Source: Hafnia alvei (lineage in GTDB: Bacteria > Pseudomonadota > Gammaproteobacteria > Enterobacterales > Enterobacteriaceae). From it: a DNA stretch of 64,000 nucleotides. The DNA lies in assembly GCF_900095695.1 (NCBI RefSeq), contig NZ_FMIQ01000073.1:62001-126000 (forward strand), given 5' to 3'. The notes beneath the pieces were generated by a model. That model made no database searches and was not told where the DNA came from. It was given only the letters and a program-made list of their open reading frames with translations. Shown in pieces: positions 9,537-21,404 of the stretch. The translations under genes were made by a program, and so were the position numbers. The number at the start of each line of letters is the position of its first letter. Position 1 is the first letter of the stretch.

Positions 9537-10883
9537 ATGACAGCTTTGGACATCAGTAATACCTCTGAAAATGAAAAAAGGATCGCCGCGGTATATAACA
9601 AAATAACCCGCCGCCTCATCCCCTTTTTAATCCTGTGCTACTTCTTCGCTTATTTAGATCGCGTGAGCGTCGGCTTTGCCAAACTGCATATGCAGGACGC
9701 ACTCAACTTCAGCGATACCGTGTACGGCGTTGGCGCGGGGATCTTCTTTATCGGCTACTTTCTGTTTGAGCTACCGAGCAATCTGCTGATGCAGCGTTTT
9801 GGCCCGCGTTTTTGGATCGCGCGGATCATGATCAGTTGGGCCATTCTCTCTGCATTGATGATCTTCGTAAAAACCCCCACTCAGTTCTACGTGCTTCGCT
9901 TTTTGCTCGGTGTGGCAGAAGCAAGATTCTTCCCCGGCATCGTGTTTTATCTCACGCTATGGTTTCCGTCATGGCGCTCAGCTCGCACGCTGGGGCTGTT
10001 TATTCTCGTCACACCGCTATCCACCATCATCGGTAGCCCGCTGTCTGGTTTTATTCTAAAAGCGTTTGAAGGCGTTGAAGGCCTGCATAACTGGCAATGG
10101 CTGTTTGTGGTCGAAGCAATCCCCTCATTCTTGTTGGCCTTCGTGGTATTACGCTATCTCGACAACGACGTGAAATCGGCCAGTTGGCTTAGCGATGACG
10201 AAAAACAGGTCGTCAGCGACGATCTTGAAACCGACCGTCAACGCAATCTGAAAGCGAACGCCGGCAAGCCACCACAAAGCCTGAAAATGATGTTTCGTAA
10301 TGGCTACGTTTGGCTGTTGGCGCTGATTTTTTTCAGCTTCAATATTGGCTACTACGGCATCAATTTCTGGCTCCCTTCAATCATTAAAAGCTCCGGTGTG
10401 AGTGACGATTTCCATATCGGCTTACTCGCCGCTCTGCCCTATGTCTTTGGTGCCATTTTCATGGTGTGGAACAGCCGTCACTCCGATCTGCACTGCGAGC
10501 GGCGCTGGCATATTGCCATTCCTGCGGTACTGGGCGCAGTGGGGCTTACGCTCAGCGCATATTGCAGCGGCTCAACCGTATGGATGATGGCGTGGATATG
10601 TCTGGCGATGTCCGGCACGTTGGCGCTGATCCCAACCTATATCAGCCTTCCCGGTACGTTGCTGTCTGGCACCGCTGCCGCTGCGGGCATCGCATTAGTT
10701 AACTCGGTGGGTAATCTGGCCGGATTCTTTGGCCCAACGGTTCTTGGTTGGCTTAAAGACAACACCGGCAGCACCAACGTTGGGCTGTATATCCTCGCCG
10801 CATTTCTATTGCTGTGCGCCCCCCTAATGTTTTTGTTACCAGCCAAGCTGGTTAATCCTCGCCGTGATGCAGGCAGATCCTGA
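9537..10883 (+). CDS. MFS transporter, anion:cation symporter family (sugar-acid uptake)
   Basis: A 448-residue 12-helix carrier of the ACS group, which includes the galactarate, glucarate, galactonate and rhamnonate permeases. Evidence: the N-terminal [28 protein letters not shown] block (residues 22-49), [25 protein letters not shown]-like sequence near 82-103, and [14 protein letters not shown] near 122. It is first in a run of four same-strand genes for a dehydratase, an aldolase and an SDR, so the substrate is probably an aldonate or similar acid. Which acid cannot be read from the sequence. Confidence 0.88.
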   Translation: MTALDISNTSENEKRIAAVYNKITRRLIPFLILCYFFAYLDRVSVGFAKLHMQDALNFSDTVYGVGAGIFFIGYFLFELPSNLLMQRFGPRFWIARIMISWAILSALMIFVKTPTQFYVLRFLLGVAEARFFPGIVFYLTLWFPSWRSARTLGLFILVTPLSTIIGSPLSGFILKAFEGVEGLHNWQWLFVVEAIPSFLLAFVVLRYLDNDVKSASWLSDDEKQVVSDDLETDRQRNLKANAGKPPQSLKMMFRNGYVWLLALIFFSFNIGYYGINFWLPSIIKSSGVSDDFHIGLLAALPYVFGAIFMVWNSRHSDLHCERRWHIAIPAVLGAVGLTLSAYCSGSTVWMMAWICLAMSGTLALIPTYISLPGTLLSGTAAAAGIALVNSVGNLAGFFGPTVLGWLKDNTGSTNVGLYILAAFLLLCAPLMFLLPAKLVNPRRDAGRS

Positions 10884-10930
10884 ATGCAGAGCACGGTGGG
10901 CGTTGTATCGTTATTGAAAAGAGGCAGTTT

Positions 10931-12640
10931 ATGAGTGGATGTAAAAACTGTGGCACCTGTGGTGATGGTCATTTTAACCCAGTACTAAGCGGTGATGACG
11001 GTGCGCTTAAGCGCGCGCTGTACAAATCAATGGGGCATACGGATGAGCAGTTACGGCGTCCGGTGATTGCGGTCGTGAACAGCTATACCAACGCTACGGC
11101 TGGTCATGCGAATCTCAATGATCTTACCGCCGAAGTGCTAAAGGGGATTGATGAAGCCGGCGGCGTTGGCATGGTCTTTGGCACCATTGCGCCCTGCGAC
11201 GGTATCGCCGAAGGTCATTTGGGCATGCGTTATATTCTTGCGGCCCGCGAAGTCATTACCAGCTCAATCGAAGTGATGATGCGCGCCCACCGTTTTGACG
11301 GCATGGTGCTGCTCGGTTCCTGTGACAAAATTGTCCCCGCGATGCTCATGGCAGCAGCGCGCCTAGATATTCCGGCTATTTTGGTTAACGGCGGTCCAAT
11401 GTATCCAGCGGAATATCACGGCAAGCATTGGGACGGCAATATCGTTACCGAGGCCATTGGCCGGAAAAAACGTGGCGAAATTGACGCAGCCGAGTTCCGA
11501 CATATCGAAGACATCGCTGAACCCGGTCCGGGCTCCTGCACCATGTATGGCACCGCCAATACCATGTGCAGTATCTCAGAGGTTTTGGGAATGAGTTTGC
11601 CGGGCAGCGCCATGCTTCCCGCCATATCTCAGGCACGCCGCGAATGCGCTTTCCGCACGGGGCAAACCGCCGTTGACTTAGTCAAGCGCGGTGTCAATGC
11701 ACGGCAAATTATCACGCCGCAGTCAATCCGCAACGCCATGATTTATCTGCTGGCAACCGGCGGTTCAACCAACGCGATCCTGCATTTGCAGGCCATCCAC
11801 TACGAGGGAGAATACGGCCATCTCCCCCTCTCCGACTTCGATAAGTTAAGCCATCAGGTTCCTCTCGTCGCGTCGCTCTACCCAGCATCAGAATACGACA
11901 TGATCGATTTCTGGGAGGCGGGCGGCGTCGCTGCGGTTGAAAAAGAGATCGCGTCGCTGATGGATCTCAACGCGCTCACCGTGAATGGACAAACCAAAGG
12001 GGAATGGCTGGCTCAGGTTTCCGCCAGTCATCGCCCCGAAGTCATTCACACATTGGCCATTCCGGTACGTAATGAGGCTGGCGTGGCAGTCTTGCATGGC
12101 AACTTATCGCCGCTCGGCTGCGTCGTTAAACCAGCGGCTGTACCTGAACACCTAATGACCTTCACCGGCCCTGCGGCGGTGTTCAACAGCGAACAGGAAT
12201 CAGTTGATGCCATTCTTTCCGGCGAGATCGCTTCTGGCAGCGTGCTAGTTCTGCGCTATGAAGGGCCTAAAGGCGGGCCAGGTATGCCAGAAATGTATAA
12301 GCCTATGAAATATCTAGAGGGCATGGGGCTTTCTGACAGCTGCGCGCTGATCACCGATGGCCGATTCTCAGGTTCCAACCGTGGGCTGTTTGTCGGCCAC
12401 ATTTCACCTGAGGCCAGTGACGGTGGCGATCTGGCGCTGGTGGAGAATGGTGACAGCATCACCATCGATATTCCGACCCGCGAGCTCACGTTGAACGTTG
12501 ACCAAGCCACGTTGGCAAAACGCCGTCAACATTGGATACCGATTGAAAAACAGGTACCACGCGGATTCCTGCGTTTATACCGCCGCTGGGCGCTACCTGC
12601 GGCACAAGGTGCCGTGCTTGCAGACCGAGATGAGGAGTAA
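10931..12640 (+). CDS. IlvD/Edd family sugar-acid dehydratase
   Basis: A 569-residue iron-sulfur dehydratase. It should remove water from a sugar acid to give a 2-keto-3-deoxy acid. Family motifs: [11 protein letters not shown] (49-59), [10 protein letters not shown] (87-96), [10 protein letters not shown] with Cys131, and [16 protein letters not shown] with Cys203. These two cysteines match cluster ligands of IlvD. Cys89 stands where E. coli IlvD has Asp and where Edd also has Cys. The extra Cys found near residue 58 in [2Fe-2S] aldonate dehydratases is absent (Gly). The N-terminus is unusual: Cys4, Cys7 and Cys10 form a CxxCxxC array. The neighbouring transporter and aldolase point to catabolism, not branched-chain amino acid synthesis. 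Confidence 0.88.
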   Translation: MSGCKNCGTCGDGHFNPVLSGDDGALKRALYKSMGHTDEQLRRPVIAVVNSYTNATAGHANLNDLTAEVLKGIDEAGGVGMVFGTIAPCDGIAEGHLGMRYILAAREVITSSIEVMMRAHRFDGMVLLGSCDKIVPAMLMAAARLDIPAILVNGGPMYPAEYHGKHWDGNIVTEAIGRKKRGEIDAAEFRHIEDIAEPGPGSCTMYGTANTMCSISEVLGMSLPGSAMLPAISQARRECAFRTGQTAVDLVKRGVNARQIITPQSIRNAMIYLLATGGSTNAILHLQAIHYEGEYGHLPLSDFDKLSHQVPLVASLYPASEYDMIDFWEAGGVAAVEKEIASLMDLNALTVNGQTKGEWLAQVSASHRPEVIHTLAIPVRNEAGVAVLHGNLSPLGCVVKPAAVPEHLMTFTGPAAVFNSEQESVDAILSGEIASGSVLVLRYEGPKGGPGMPEMYKPMKYLEGMGLSDSCALITDGRFSGSNRGLFVGHISPEASDGGDLALVENGDSITIDIPTRELTLNVDQATLAKRRQHWIPIEKQVPRGFLRLYRRWALPAAQGAVLADRDEE

Positions 12641-12646
12641 GTAATC

Positions 12647-13543
12647 ATGTATCAACCAACTGATATCTATGGCGTCAATCCAATTGCAGCCATGCCCTTC
12701 ACGCCACAGGGCGAGCCTGATTACTCAAGCTTTAGCCGCATGTTAGAACATCTGGCAGCAACGGGAATTCAAGGATTAACCCTATTTGGCATCGCCAGTG
12801 AGTTTCCTAAACTGGATGACAACGAGCGCTTGCTGCTTTCCAATCAGTTTTTATCTGACCTTCGTGGCAGCGGCATTTTTCGCGCTATTTCGGTCACTGA
12901 CCACAGCACTGAGGTTGCCGTAAAGCGCGCCCGCGACTATCAAAAGCGGGGGGCAGAGGCCTTAATGTTGTTACCGCCATTCTTTCTACAACCGAGCCCT
13001 GAAGCGATTTCACATCATATTTTCTCAGTGCTAGAAGCGGTCAACATTCCGGTTATGGTGCAATACGCGCCGGGCGAAACCGGGCTGGCTATCACGCCCG
13101 AACAATTAGCCGACGTTGCCACTCGCTATCCACACGCGGTATTTAAAATTGAATGCAATCCGCCGGTGGATTACACCCGCGAATTTTTACAACAGGCACC
13201 GCAGGCCTGCGTTCTCAACGGTTATGCAGGGCTTTATATGCTGCAAATGCTCGAGGCAGGAGGCAAAGGCGTGATGCCGGGTTGCTCCTTTAGTGAAATT
13301 TATGTGCAGATTTATCAACGCTGGCAGCAAGGGGAAAAAGCCGCCGCGCAGGAATTACATCAGCAACTATTGCCGTGGATCCAGCGCTGGATGACGCACT
13401 GCGAATACATCATTCAGGTGGAGAAAACGATCCTACAGCGCCGGGGGATCATCGCCAGTGATTACTGTCGCCACCCTGGTTGGTCACTGACAGAGCAAGA
13501 TCGTCTGATGATCGACAGTTTCATTTCAACATTTGCTCTTTAA
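12647..13543 (+). CDS. DapA/NanA superfamily aldolase, probable 2-keto-3-deoxy acid aldolase
   Basis: A 298-residue class I aldolase of the dihydrodipicolinate synthase/N-acetylneuraminate lyase fold. The Schiff-base lysine is Lys167 (AVFKIEC) and the catalytic tyrosine is Tyr140 (MVQYAPG). The first substrate-binding motif, GTTGE in DapA, reads GIASEF here (48-53), so both threonines are lost, as happens in aldolases that use other keto acids. It starts 6 bases after the dehydratase stop. The likely role is cleavage of the dehydratase product to pyruvate plus an aldehyde. The exact substrate is unknown. Confidence 0.85.
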   Translation: MYQPTDIYGVNPIAAMPFTPQGEPDYSSFSRMLEHLAATGIQGLTLFGIASEFPKLDDNERLLLSNQFLSDLRGSGIFRAISVTDHSTEVAVKRARDYQKRGAEALMLLPPFFLQPSPEAISHHIFSVLEAVNIPVMVQYAPGETGLAITPEQLADVATRYPHAVFKIECNPPVDYTREFLQQAPQACVLNGYAGLYMLQMLEAGGKGVMPGCSFSEIYVQIYQRWQQGEKAAAQELHQQLLPWIQRWMTHCEYIIQVEKTILQRRGIIASDYCRHPGWSLTEQDRLMIDSFISTFAL

Positions 13544-13558
13544 GCTTACGGAGTATTT

Positions 13559-14332
13559 ATGTCTACACCAGCCCAGCAGCCGCGTGTTGTCATGGTGACC
13601 GGAGCCAGCCAAGGCATCGGCCACGCCATCGCGCAATCATTCTTAAAAAACGGCGATATCGTCATTGGCTGTGCTTTTTCTTCATTGGAAAAAGCCCCTC
13701 ATGCCAAAGCGCTCTTAGAGCACTATCCCGAGCATTTTTGCTACTACTCGGTTGATATCACCCGCACCGATAGTATCAGCGAATTTTTTGCCGCCGTTGA
13801 GCTTCGTTTTGGTCGTCTTGACGTACTGGTTTCCAACGCGGGTAAAAACGTCTTCAAAGGCATTGATTGTGAACTGGAAGATTGGCACCACAATCTCGAT
13901 CTTAACCTACGTTCACACTGGTATATGGCGAAGTGCTGCCGTGGGATGTTAGAGAAGTCGCAGGGCGTTATTCTGGTGATGACCTCAAACCACGCCTTTT
14001 CAACCATGCCGGGCTGTGCGCCTTACAACATCACTAAGCGCGCGTTACTCTCGCTGGTACAAAGCCTCACCATTGAATGGGGCCCGGCCATTCGCAGCGT
14101 AGGGATCGCGCCAGGCTTTATTGATACTGCGGGAAATCAGGTTTGGTTTGACTCACACGGCGACGGAGAAAAAGCGCGGCAGGAAACGATCGCCAAACAT
14201 CCTGTTGGCCGTATTGGAACGTCTGAAGAAGTGGGCGAATTATGCCTGTTCTTATCCAGCCCCGCCGCTGGGTTTATCGCAGGCACCACCATTGTGATGG
14301 ACGGCGGTCGGAGTGCTCTGATGCAGGACTAA
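13559..14332 (+). CDS. Short-chain dehydrogenase/reductase
   Basis: A 257-residue classical SDR. The NAD(P)-binding TGASQGIG lies at 14-21, VSNAG at 91-95, and the catalytic Ser143, Tyr156 and Lys160 (YNITK) are all present. The C-terminal GTTIVMDGGRS is typical of the family. It begins 15 bases after the aldolase gene and ends the operon before a terminator. It could oxidise a sugar to the acid used by the dehydratase or reduce the aldolase product. The sequence does not decide between these. Confidence 0.9.
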   Translation: MSTPAQQPRVVMVTGASQGIGHAIAQSFLKNGDIVIGCAFSSLEKAPHAKALLEHYPEHFCYYSVDITRTDSISEFFAAVELRFGRLDVLVSNAGKNVFKGIDCELEDWHHNLDLNLRSHWYMAKCCRGMLEKSQGVILVMTSNHAFSTMPGCAPYNITKRALLSLVQSLTIEWGPAIRSVGIAPGFIDTAGNQVWFDSHGDGEKARQETIAKHPVGRIGTSEEVGELCLFLSSPAAGFIAGTTIVMDGGRSALMQD

Positions 14333-14352
14333 TTGAATTGGTTAAGTTATAT

Positions 14353-14381
14353 AGGCGCTCTCTATATTGAGAACGCCTTTT
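14353..14381 (+). terminator. Terminator after the sugar-acid operon
   Basis: A hairpin with arms AGGCG-C-TCTC and GAGA-A-CGCCT (one internal mismatch) followed by TTTTA, 20 bases after the SDR stop. It closes the four-gene unit. Confidence 0.7.
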
Positions 14382-14397
14382 AATAAAATTTACGCTC

Positions 14398-15495
14398 TTA
14401 ATTATAATTAAGAGCAGTTATTTTCATCTGCTCAGAGTATTGATAAATATCATCTAAGTTATCAATTGCATATCTTGTTTCATTCTTATCCGTATCAAAT
14501 AAACCTATATACATTTGACTTCGGTTAAAATGCAATCGGCAAATTGGTTTACGATTATTATCATCAAGTAATATACCAAAGTAACTTTTAGTATCACGGT
14601 GTGTTATTCTAGACGGATCAACTACAGTTCTGACAATAGATTTAACAATATGGAACCCTTCGAGTTCATCTTCAGTCGTTACTAGTTCCTCTTTATTAAT
14701 GCTACTATCATCTTCTATTGGTTGTAATTCAATACTACTAACAGTAGTCCCTGTAGACGGCGTAATTGGAGCTACAGTCCCACTGCTCATTGCCGACTTA
14801 AGCCTTTCATTAACTTGATCATTTAACCATTGGTTCGCAGCTTTTTTAGTCAAATCAGTAAATAGTTCACGAACTTTTTGAGTGATCATTCCTTCATATA
14901 CTCTAGAAGCAAAAAGCTTCACAAAGTCCTCTTCTGGATTACTAAACTGAGAAGAGAATATTTTCTTAATTTGAGTTATATATTTTAATTCACCAGCAGC
15001 ATTAACTATCGACTCTACATCAAAAGCTGATTTAGTTAGTTTAACTATTTCAGGAACAACATTCTCGTCAATATCAAGTAAGTCTAATTCTAAGAATGGT
15101 TTCTCATCCATCTTATTTGGAGCATCTAGATCTGTAAAAAATTTATACATCTGCCCATTGGTGAGGATGGAGATCCTAGCATTTGTTACATGAAAGTAGC
15201 GAAATAACTGTGATGCATGATTGACATTGAGAGGCTCACCAATCTTCTTACACTCAACAAGCATTTGAATTTCGCCTCCTTTTAGGATCGCGTAATCAAT
15301 TTTCTCCCCTTTTTTAGTACCCACATCACAGATGAATTCGGGTGTTACTTCAGTTGGATCAAATACATCATAACCAAGTACTTTGTTAATAAATGGCATC
15401 ACAAATGCGTTCTTCGTCGCTTCTTCAGTTTGAATGACAGAAGATTGTTGTCTAATTTTCACTGCCAAACTATTTAATTGCTCTAACATTTCCAT
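14398..15495 (-). CDS. Stand-alone HsdR N-terminal-type (PD-(D/E)xK) nuclease-like protein
   Basis: A 365-residue protein whose first ~150 residues resemble the type I restriction HsdR N-terminal nuclease domain. Visible are helical EEATKNAFVMPFINKVLGYDVFDP (24-47), Asp67 in GEKIDYAIL, and Glu81-Cys82-Lys83 in LVECKKIG, giving a D-x(13)-ExK core. Residues about 230-280 are a Ser/Thr-rich linker, and the C-terminal ~90 residues form a separate domain with a beta pattern (SYFGILLDDNNRKPICRLHF). No helicase, methylase or specificity gene is adjacent, so it is not part of a visible restriction system. The gene is AT-rich compared with both neighbours, which suggests horizontal gain. The function is not established. 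Confidence 0.75.
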   Translation of the reverse strand: MEMLEQLNSLAVKIRQQSSVIQTEEATKNAFVMPFINKVLGYDVFDPTEVTPEFICDVGTKKGEKIDYAILKGGEIQMLVECKKIGEPLNVNHASQLFRYFHVTNARISILTNGQMYKFFTDLDAPNKMDEKPFLELDLLDIDENVVPEIVKLTKSAFDVESIVNAAGELKYITQIKKIFSSQFSNPEEDFVKLFASRVYEGMITQKVRELFTDLTKKAANQWLNDQVNERLKSAMSSGTVAPITPSTGTTVSSIELQPIEDDSSINKEELVTTEDELEGFHIVKSIVRTVVDPSRITHRDTKSYFGILLDDNNRKPICRLHFNRSQMYIGLFDTDKNETRYAIDNLDDIYQYSEQMKITALNYN

Positions 15496-16841
15496 GGCTC
15501 CACGACCTTAGAATAATTTATATTTACAATAACAATATATGAAAATTATCTGTTCTTCTAGATTAGATAGATAAACTTTTTATTTATTTTTTGGTTATAA
15601 AAATATACCTAGAAAATCACCCTATAATACAATCTGCTGCTAGATAACTATAAAATGTCCTTGGCCAACCATAAAATTGACATCAAGAACAGTGAATTAG
15701 ATCACATATATTAATAAAAATTAAAAATTAGCACATTTTAAATTTTTATTGGATGGCACAATATTTACTATTCCTAACAGGAATCTTCACAACATATGTA
15801 TATCCATTTAGCTGATGACAATCACATTTTGACAAACAATATACTCATCAAAAAAATATAGTCACAGAAGATTCTCATTTATCAGTAACATAGTTGGAGC
15901 ATAATGATATTTTTATATTGTTTAATTTTTATACCATTATAACTAGTTGGCAATTTTTGCATAAACTGAATATTCGGTAGTATTTCCAGTATGCTTGATC
16001 TCGATGTAGGGTCTAAATGCATACTGTAATCACCCATATTGCAGCTACCACCCTGCTGCGTTGTAGGCTTATTGAATTACTAACTAAAAGCACAACATAG
16101 CTATGCTATAACACTGTATTATTTTTGAACTTAAAATTTATGCAAAAACATTTTTCCGCCTATCCTTCTGAATTTTATAATTAAAAAAACCAATGCATTT
16201 CATATGCCTATGAGGAAAATAGACAACATTCCTTTCAAGTTAAAGAAATTGTACGTATCCAAGTAATAGGATTCACGTTGAGTGGAGCGCACCACACTAA
16301 CAACTCAATTGAACAAGCCAGAGACTACCCAATCCTATAACAATACAGGTAAATAATTGGAATTTTTCCAATAGTTATTTGAGATGGAGATGCATTACTG
16401 ACCTTAGATAGCCAGAGCTTGTTACTAAAATGGAGCTACAAACGTCCAGATTCAGGCAATTCTACAATAAACCTCTAGATTGTTACGCTTTCGCTTGCAT
16501 AATTACGCTTCTATTCAGCCTACATTACAGCTAGGCCTAGTCACCATTTAGTCTACAAAGTGTTACTATATTTTTCTGAATCAGAGAGCACTGGTACACA
16601 AAAAAATATTTCGTAATCATTTGAATAATAATGTTTTAATATGATTAAATTTTTTTTCATGCAAGAAAAGCTTCCCAATCCCCGGCCTCTAGACATAAAT
16701 TCTTGCAGTGCAAATTGGACAGATATCGAAGATTTTATAGAATCTGTTGTCCAAGTTACTGCTGTCCAAATACTGACCAAATAAAAGCGAATTAGCTTAA
16801 CACGCTGAATAGTTTAATTTTTAACCATTGAGAACAATTTC
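15496..16841. other. AT-rich stretch with no convincing gene
   Basis: About 1.35 kb of strongly AT-rich DNA between the nuclease-like gene and the secreted protein. The longest open frames are 50-75 codons. One lies on the minus strand (16553-16780); two others, lacking start codons, lie near 15900-16070 (minus) and 16180-16335 (plus). None resembles a family I know, and such lengths occur by chance in DNA this rich in A and T. It may hold decayed genes of an acquired island or H-NS-bound regulatory DNA. Confidence 0.6.
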
Positions 16842-17273
16842 ATGAAGAAAACACTGTTAGCCTTATTCGTTCTCTCACCGTTCGCCAGCTTGGCTGCAAC
16901 GCCAGCGCAGCCGATGATCGGCAACTATCATGCGGTAGGCTATACCACCTGCGGCGGGTTTAAAGTGCTCTCCAGCGCCATCAGCAACGAGAATGTGATG
17001 GTGTTGCAAATTACCGATCCTATCAGCAAGGCATCGCAGATTTATTACGGGAATCGTACTGACGACGAGAGCGAGAAAGTGCAGTATGTGCTGTCTAATT
17101 ACGATGAGAAAACCAAACAGTTCACGCCAGATCCATCGAATACCACCATCAATTTCGGCATCAAAATGGGCTATCCGGGCACACCGGGCAATGACTTATA
17201 CAATCTGACAATGGGTGGTCAAACCTATGTGTGCAAGCAGTTCACCATCTTCAATTCACTCAGCAAAAAATAA
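16842..17273 (+). CDS. Small secreted/periplasmic protein of unknown function
   Basis: A 143-residue protein with a clear Sec signal peptide (MKKTLLALFVLSPFASLA, predicted cleavage near residue 18-19). The mature part has two cysteines, Cys37 and Cys131, that could form a disulfide, and a beta-rich, polar composition. I do not recognise the family. The GC content returns to the genome level here after the AT-rich gap, so it may be resident and not part of the island. A shared terminator separates it from the convergent beta-glucoside operon. Confidence 0.75.
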   Translation: MKKTLLALFVLSPFASLAATPAQPMIGNYHAVGYTTCGGFKVLSSAISNENVMVLQITDPISKASQIYYGNRTDDESEKVQYVLSNYDEKTKQFTPDPSNTTINFGIKMGYPGTPGNDLYNLTMGGQTYVCKQFTIFNSLSKK

Positions 17274-17294
17274 AATCGTCTGATTTGAAGACAT

Positions 17295-17329
17295 AAAAAA
17301 GCCATCGGCTATTTGCAGATGGCTTTTTT
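17295..17329. terminator. Bidirectional terminator between the secreted protein and bgl genes
   Basis: A 12-bp perfect stem (AAAAAAGCCATC / GATGGCTTTTTT) with an 11-base loop. It has T runs on both strands and serves two converging genes. Confidence 0.9.
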
Positions 17330-17352
17330 GTTTTTTTATTTAAATCAAACCG

Positions 17353-20344
<2,992 letters not shown>

Positions 20345-20440
20345 AGAATGAGTCCTTCTGTAGGAACAGAAACCCCTTTTAATAAACGGCAGGGGAATAT
20401 TCATGATTTATAATTCGGATAGTAGCAAAGAATTAAGTAA

Positions 20441-20484
20441 TGTCACGATATAACAAAAAAACACAAATGTGATTTGTCACGTTA
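20441..20484 (-). promoter_or_regulatory. Candidate RpiR-type operator before the PTS operon
   Basis: Read on the minus strand, two copies of a CGTGACA core occur here: TATCGTGACA (20441-20450) and TAACGTGACAAATC (20471-20484). The same core occurs upstream of the rpiR-type gene at 21276-21320. Shared motifs in both intergenic regions suggest one regulator, probably the adjacent RpiR protein. This is inference. Confidence 0.5.
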
Positions 20485-20524
20485 AAGAAACACGTTGTTT
20501 TTTAATAGATCAATGTCTCAATTA

Positions 20525-21274
20525 TTAACTAGAGATATTCTTTGCTAATTTCTTTCCTATTGCCTCTAGCATATAAATAACAGGAACCTGAGTGGTGATA
20601 TTATATTCACTGGCGATCAGGATTTGTGGCATGTGATAGGAAAGATTGAAGTCCGCCATGCGCGCTAAAGAAGAGGTTTCGCTGTTGGTAATGCTGATAA
20701 TTTTACAGTGATGCAGGCTAAACTGACTTGCCAACTTTAATATTTCCGGCGTTTCACCAGAAACAGATAAAATAATCGCAATCGCATTTTTATACATATC
20801 CGTGCTAATAGGATAATAGGGATCGTCAATATAATTACTAAACTTACCGACGTTAGAGAAAAAACGTGCGCCATATTTCCCTAACGTGCCCGACGTGCCG
20901 GCACCGACAAATATTATTCTTTCCGCCTCAGCAATTTGTTCCGCCGTGCGCGTAATAAGTGCTTCAAACTCATCATTATGAATACTTTTAAAGAAGCTCA
21001 TTATTTCACTCGCCCCGGAGGTCAATAATAATTTTTCTTCTTGTTCAAGATAAAGCTTAAAACGAATACGAAACTCAGAATAACCGCTGCAATTCATTTT
21101 CTTGCAAAAGCGTAATATGGTGGTGGTGGAAACATCCGCTTCATCCGCTAACTCACGGATAGTCATATACATCACCTTATCTTTATTTTTGATGACATAG
21201 TTATATACCATCAATTCCAAGCCATTCAGCGTCGATAAGGCGATATGGGTAAACATACGAGTATCCAGTAACAA
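20525..21274 (-). CDS. RpiR/MurR family transcriptional regulator
   Basis: A 249-residue regulator. The N-terminal helix-turn-helix (about residues 30-70: TIRELADEADVSTTTILRFCKKM) is followed by a SIS sugar-phosphate-binding domain (about 105-245: IIFVGAGTSGTLGKYGARFF and ILSVSGETPEI). It sits directly upstream of the PTS and glucosidase genes on the same strand, separated by 180 bases with their own operator-like repeats. It probably senses a phosphosugar and controls beta-glucoside use. Whether it represses or activates cannot be told. Start codons at 21274 and 21256 are both possible. Confidence 0.88.
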   Translation of the reverse strand: MLLDTRMFTHIALSTLNGLELMVYNYVIKNKDKVMYMTIRELADEADVSTTTILRFCKKMNCSGYSEFRIRFKLYLEQEEKLLLTSGASEIMSFFKSIHNDEFEALITRTAEQIAEAERIIFVGAGTSGTLGKYGARFFSNVGKFSNYIDDPYYPISTDMYKNAIAIILSVSGETPEILKLASQFSLHHCKIISITNSETSSLARMADFNLSYHMPQILIASEYNITTQVPVIYMLEAIGKKLAKNISS

Positions 21275-21275
21275 G

Positions 21276-21320
21276 TTATCGTGACAAAGTATCAGAACAT
21301 CATAGAGATGACAAAGTATC
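21276..21320. repeat. Direct repeats TGACAAAGTATC upstream of the rpiR-type gene
   Basis: Two exact copies of TGACAAAGTATC (21282-21293 and 21309-21320) spaced 27 bases apart. The first is preceded by TTATCG, giving TTATCGTGACA. They are well placed to be operators for autoregulation, and they resemble the sites at 20441-20484. Confidence 0.55.
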
Positions 21321-21360
21321 TCAGATTCGAGAGCATAAATGCGCTCCTAAACAAGCTTAA

Positions 21361-21396
21361 TGCCTGAGCACGAAAAATATGCACGGTGCTCAGGCA
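21361..21396 (-). terminator. Hairpin between rpiR-type promoter and agp
   Basis: An 11-bp perfect stem (TGCCTGAGCAC / GTGCTCAGGCA) with a 14-base loop, immediately downstream of agp on the minus strand. The trailing T tract is weak (TTAAGCTTGTTT), so termination may be moderate. Confidence 0.65.
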
Positions 21397-21404
21397 GATT
21401 ATCT

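Noticed and set aside
14398-15495. Complete type I restriction-modification system
   Set aside because: No hsdM or hsdS gene and no helicase domain in or near the gene.
16553-16780. Minus-strand 75-codon frame in the AT-rich gap
   Set aside because: No ribosome site, no similarity that I can see, and a length expected by chance in AT-rich DNA. Left as part of the gap description.
20466-20482. CRP site before the beta-glucoside PTS gene (TGTGATTTGTCACG)
   Set aside because: The half-sites are separated by four bases, not six, so the spacing does not fit CRP. The CGTGACA repeats explain it better.
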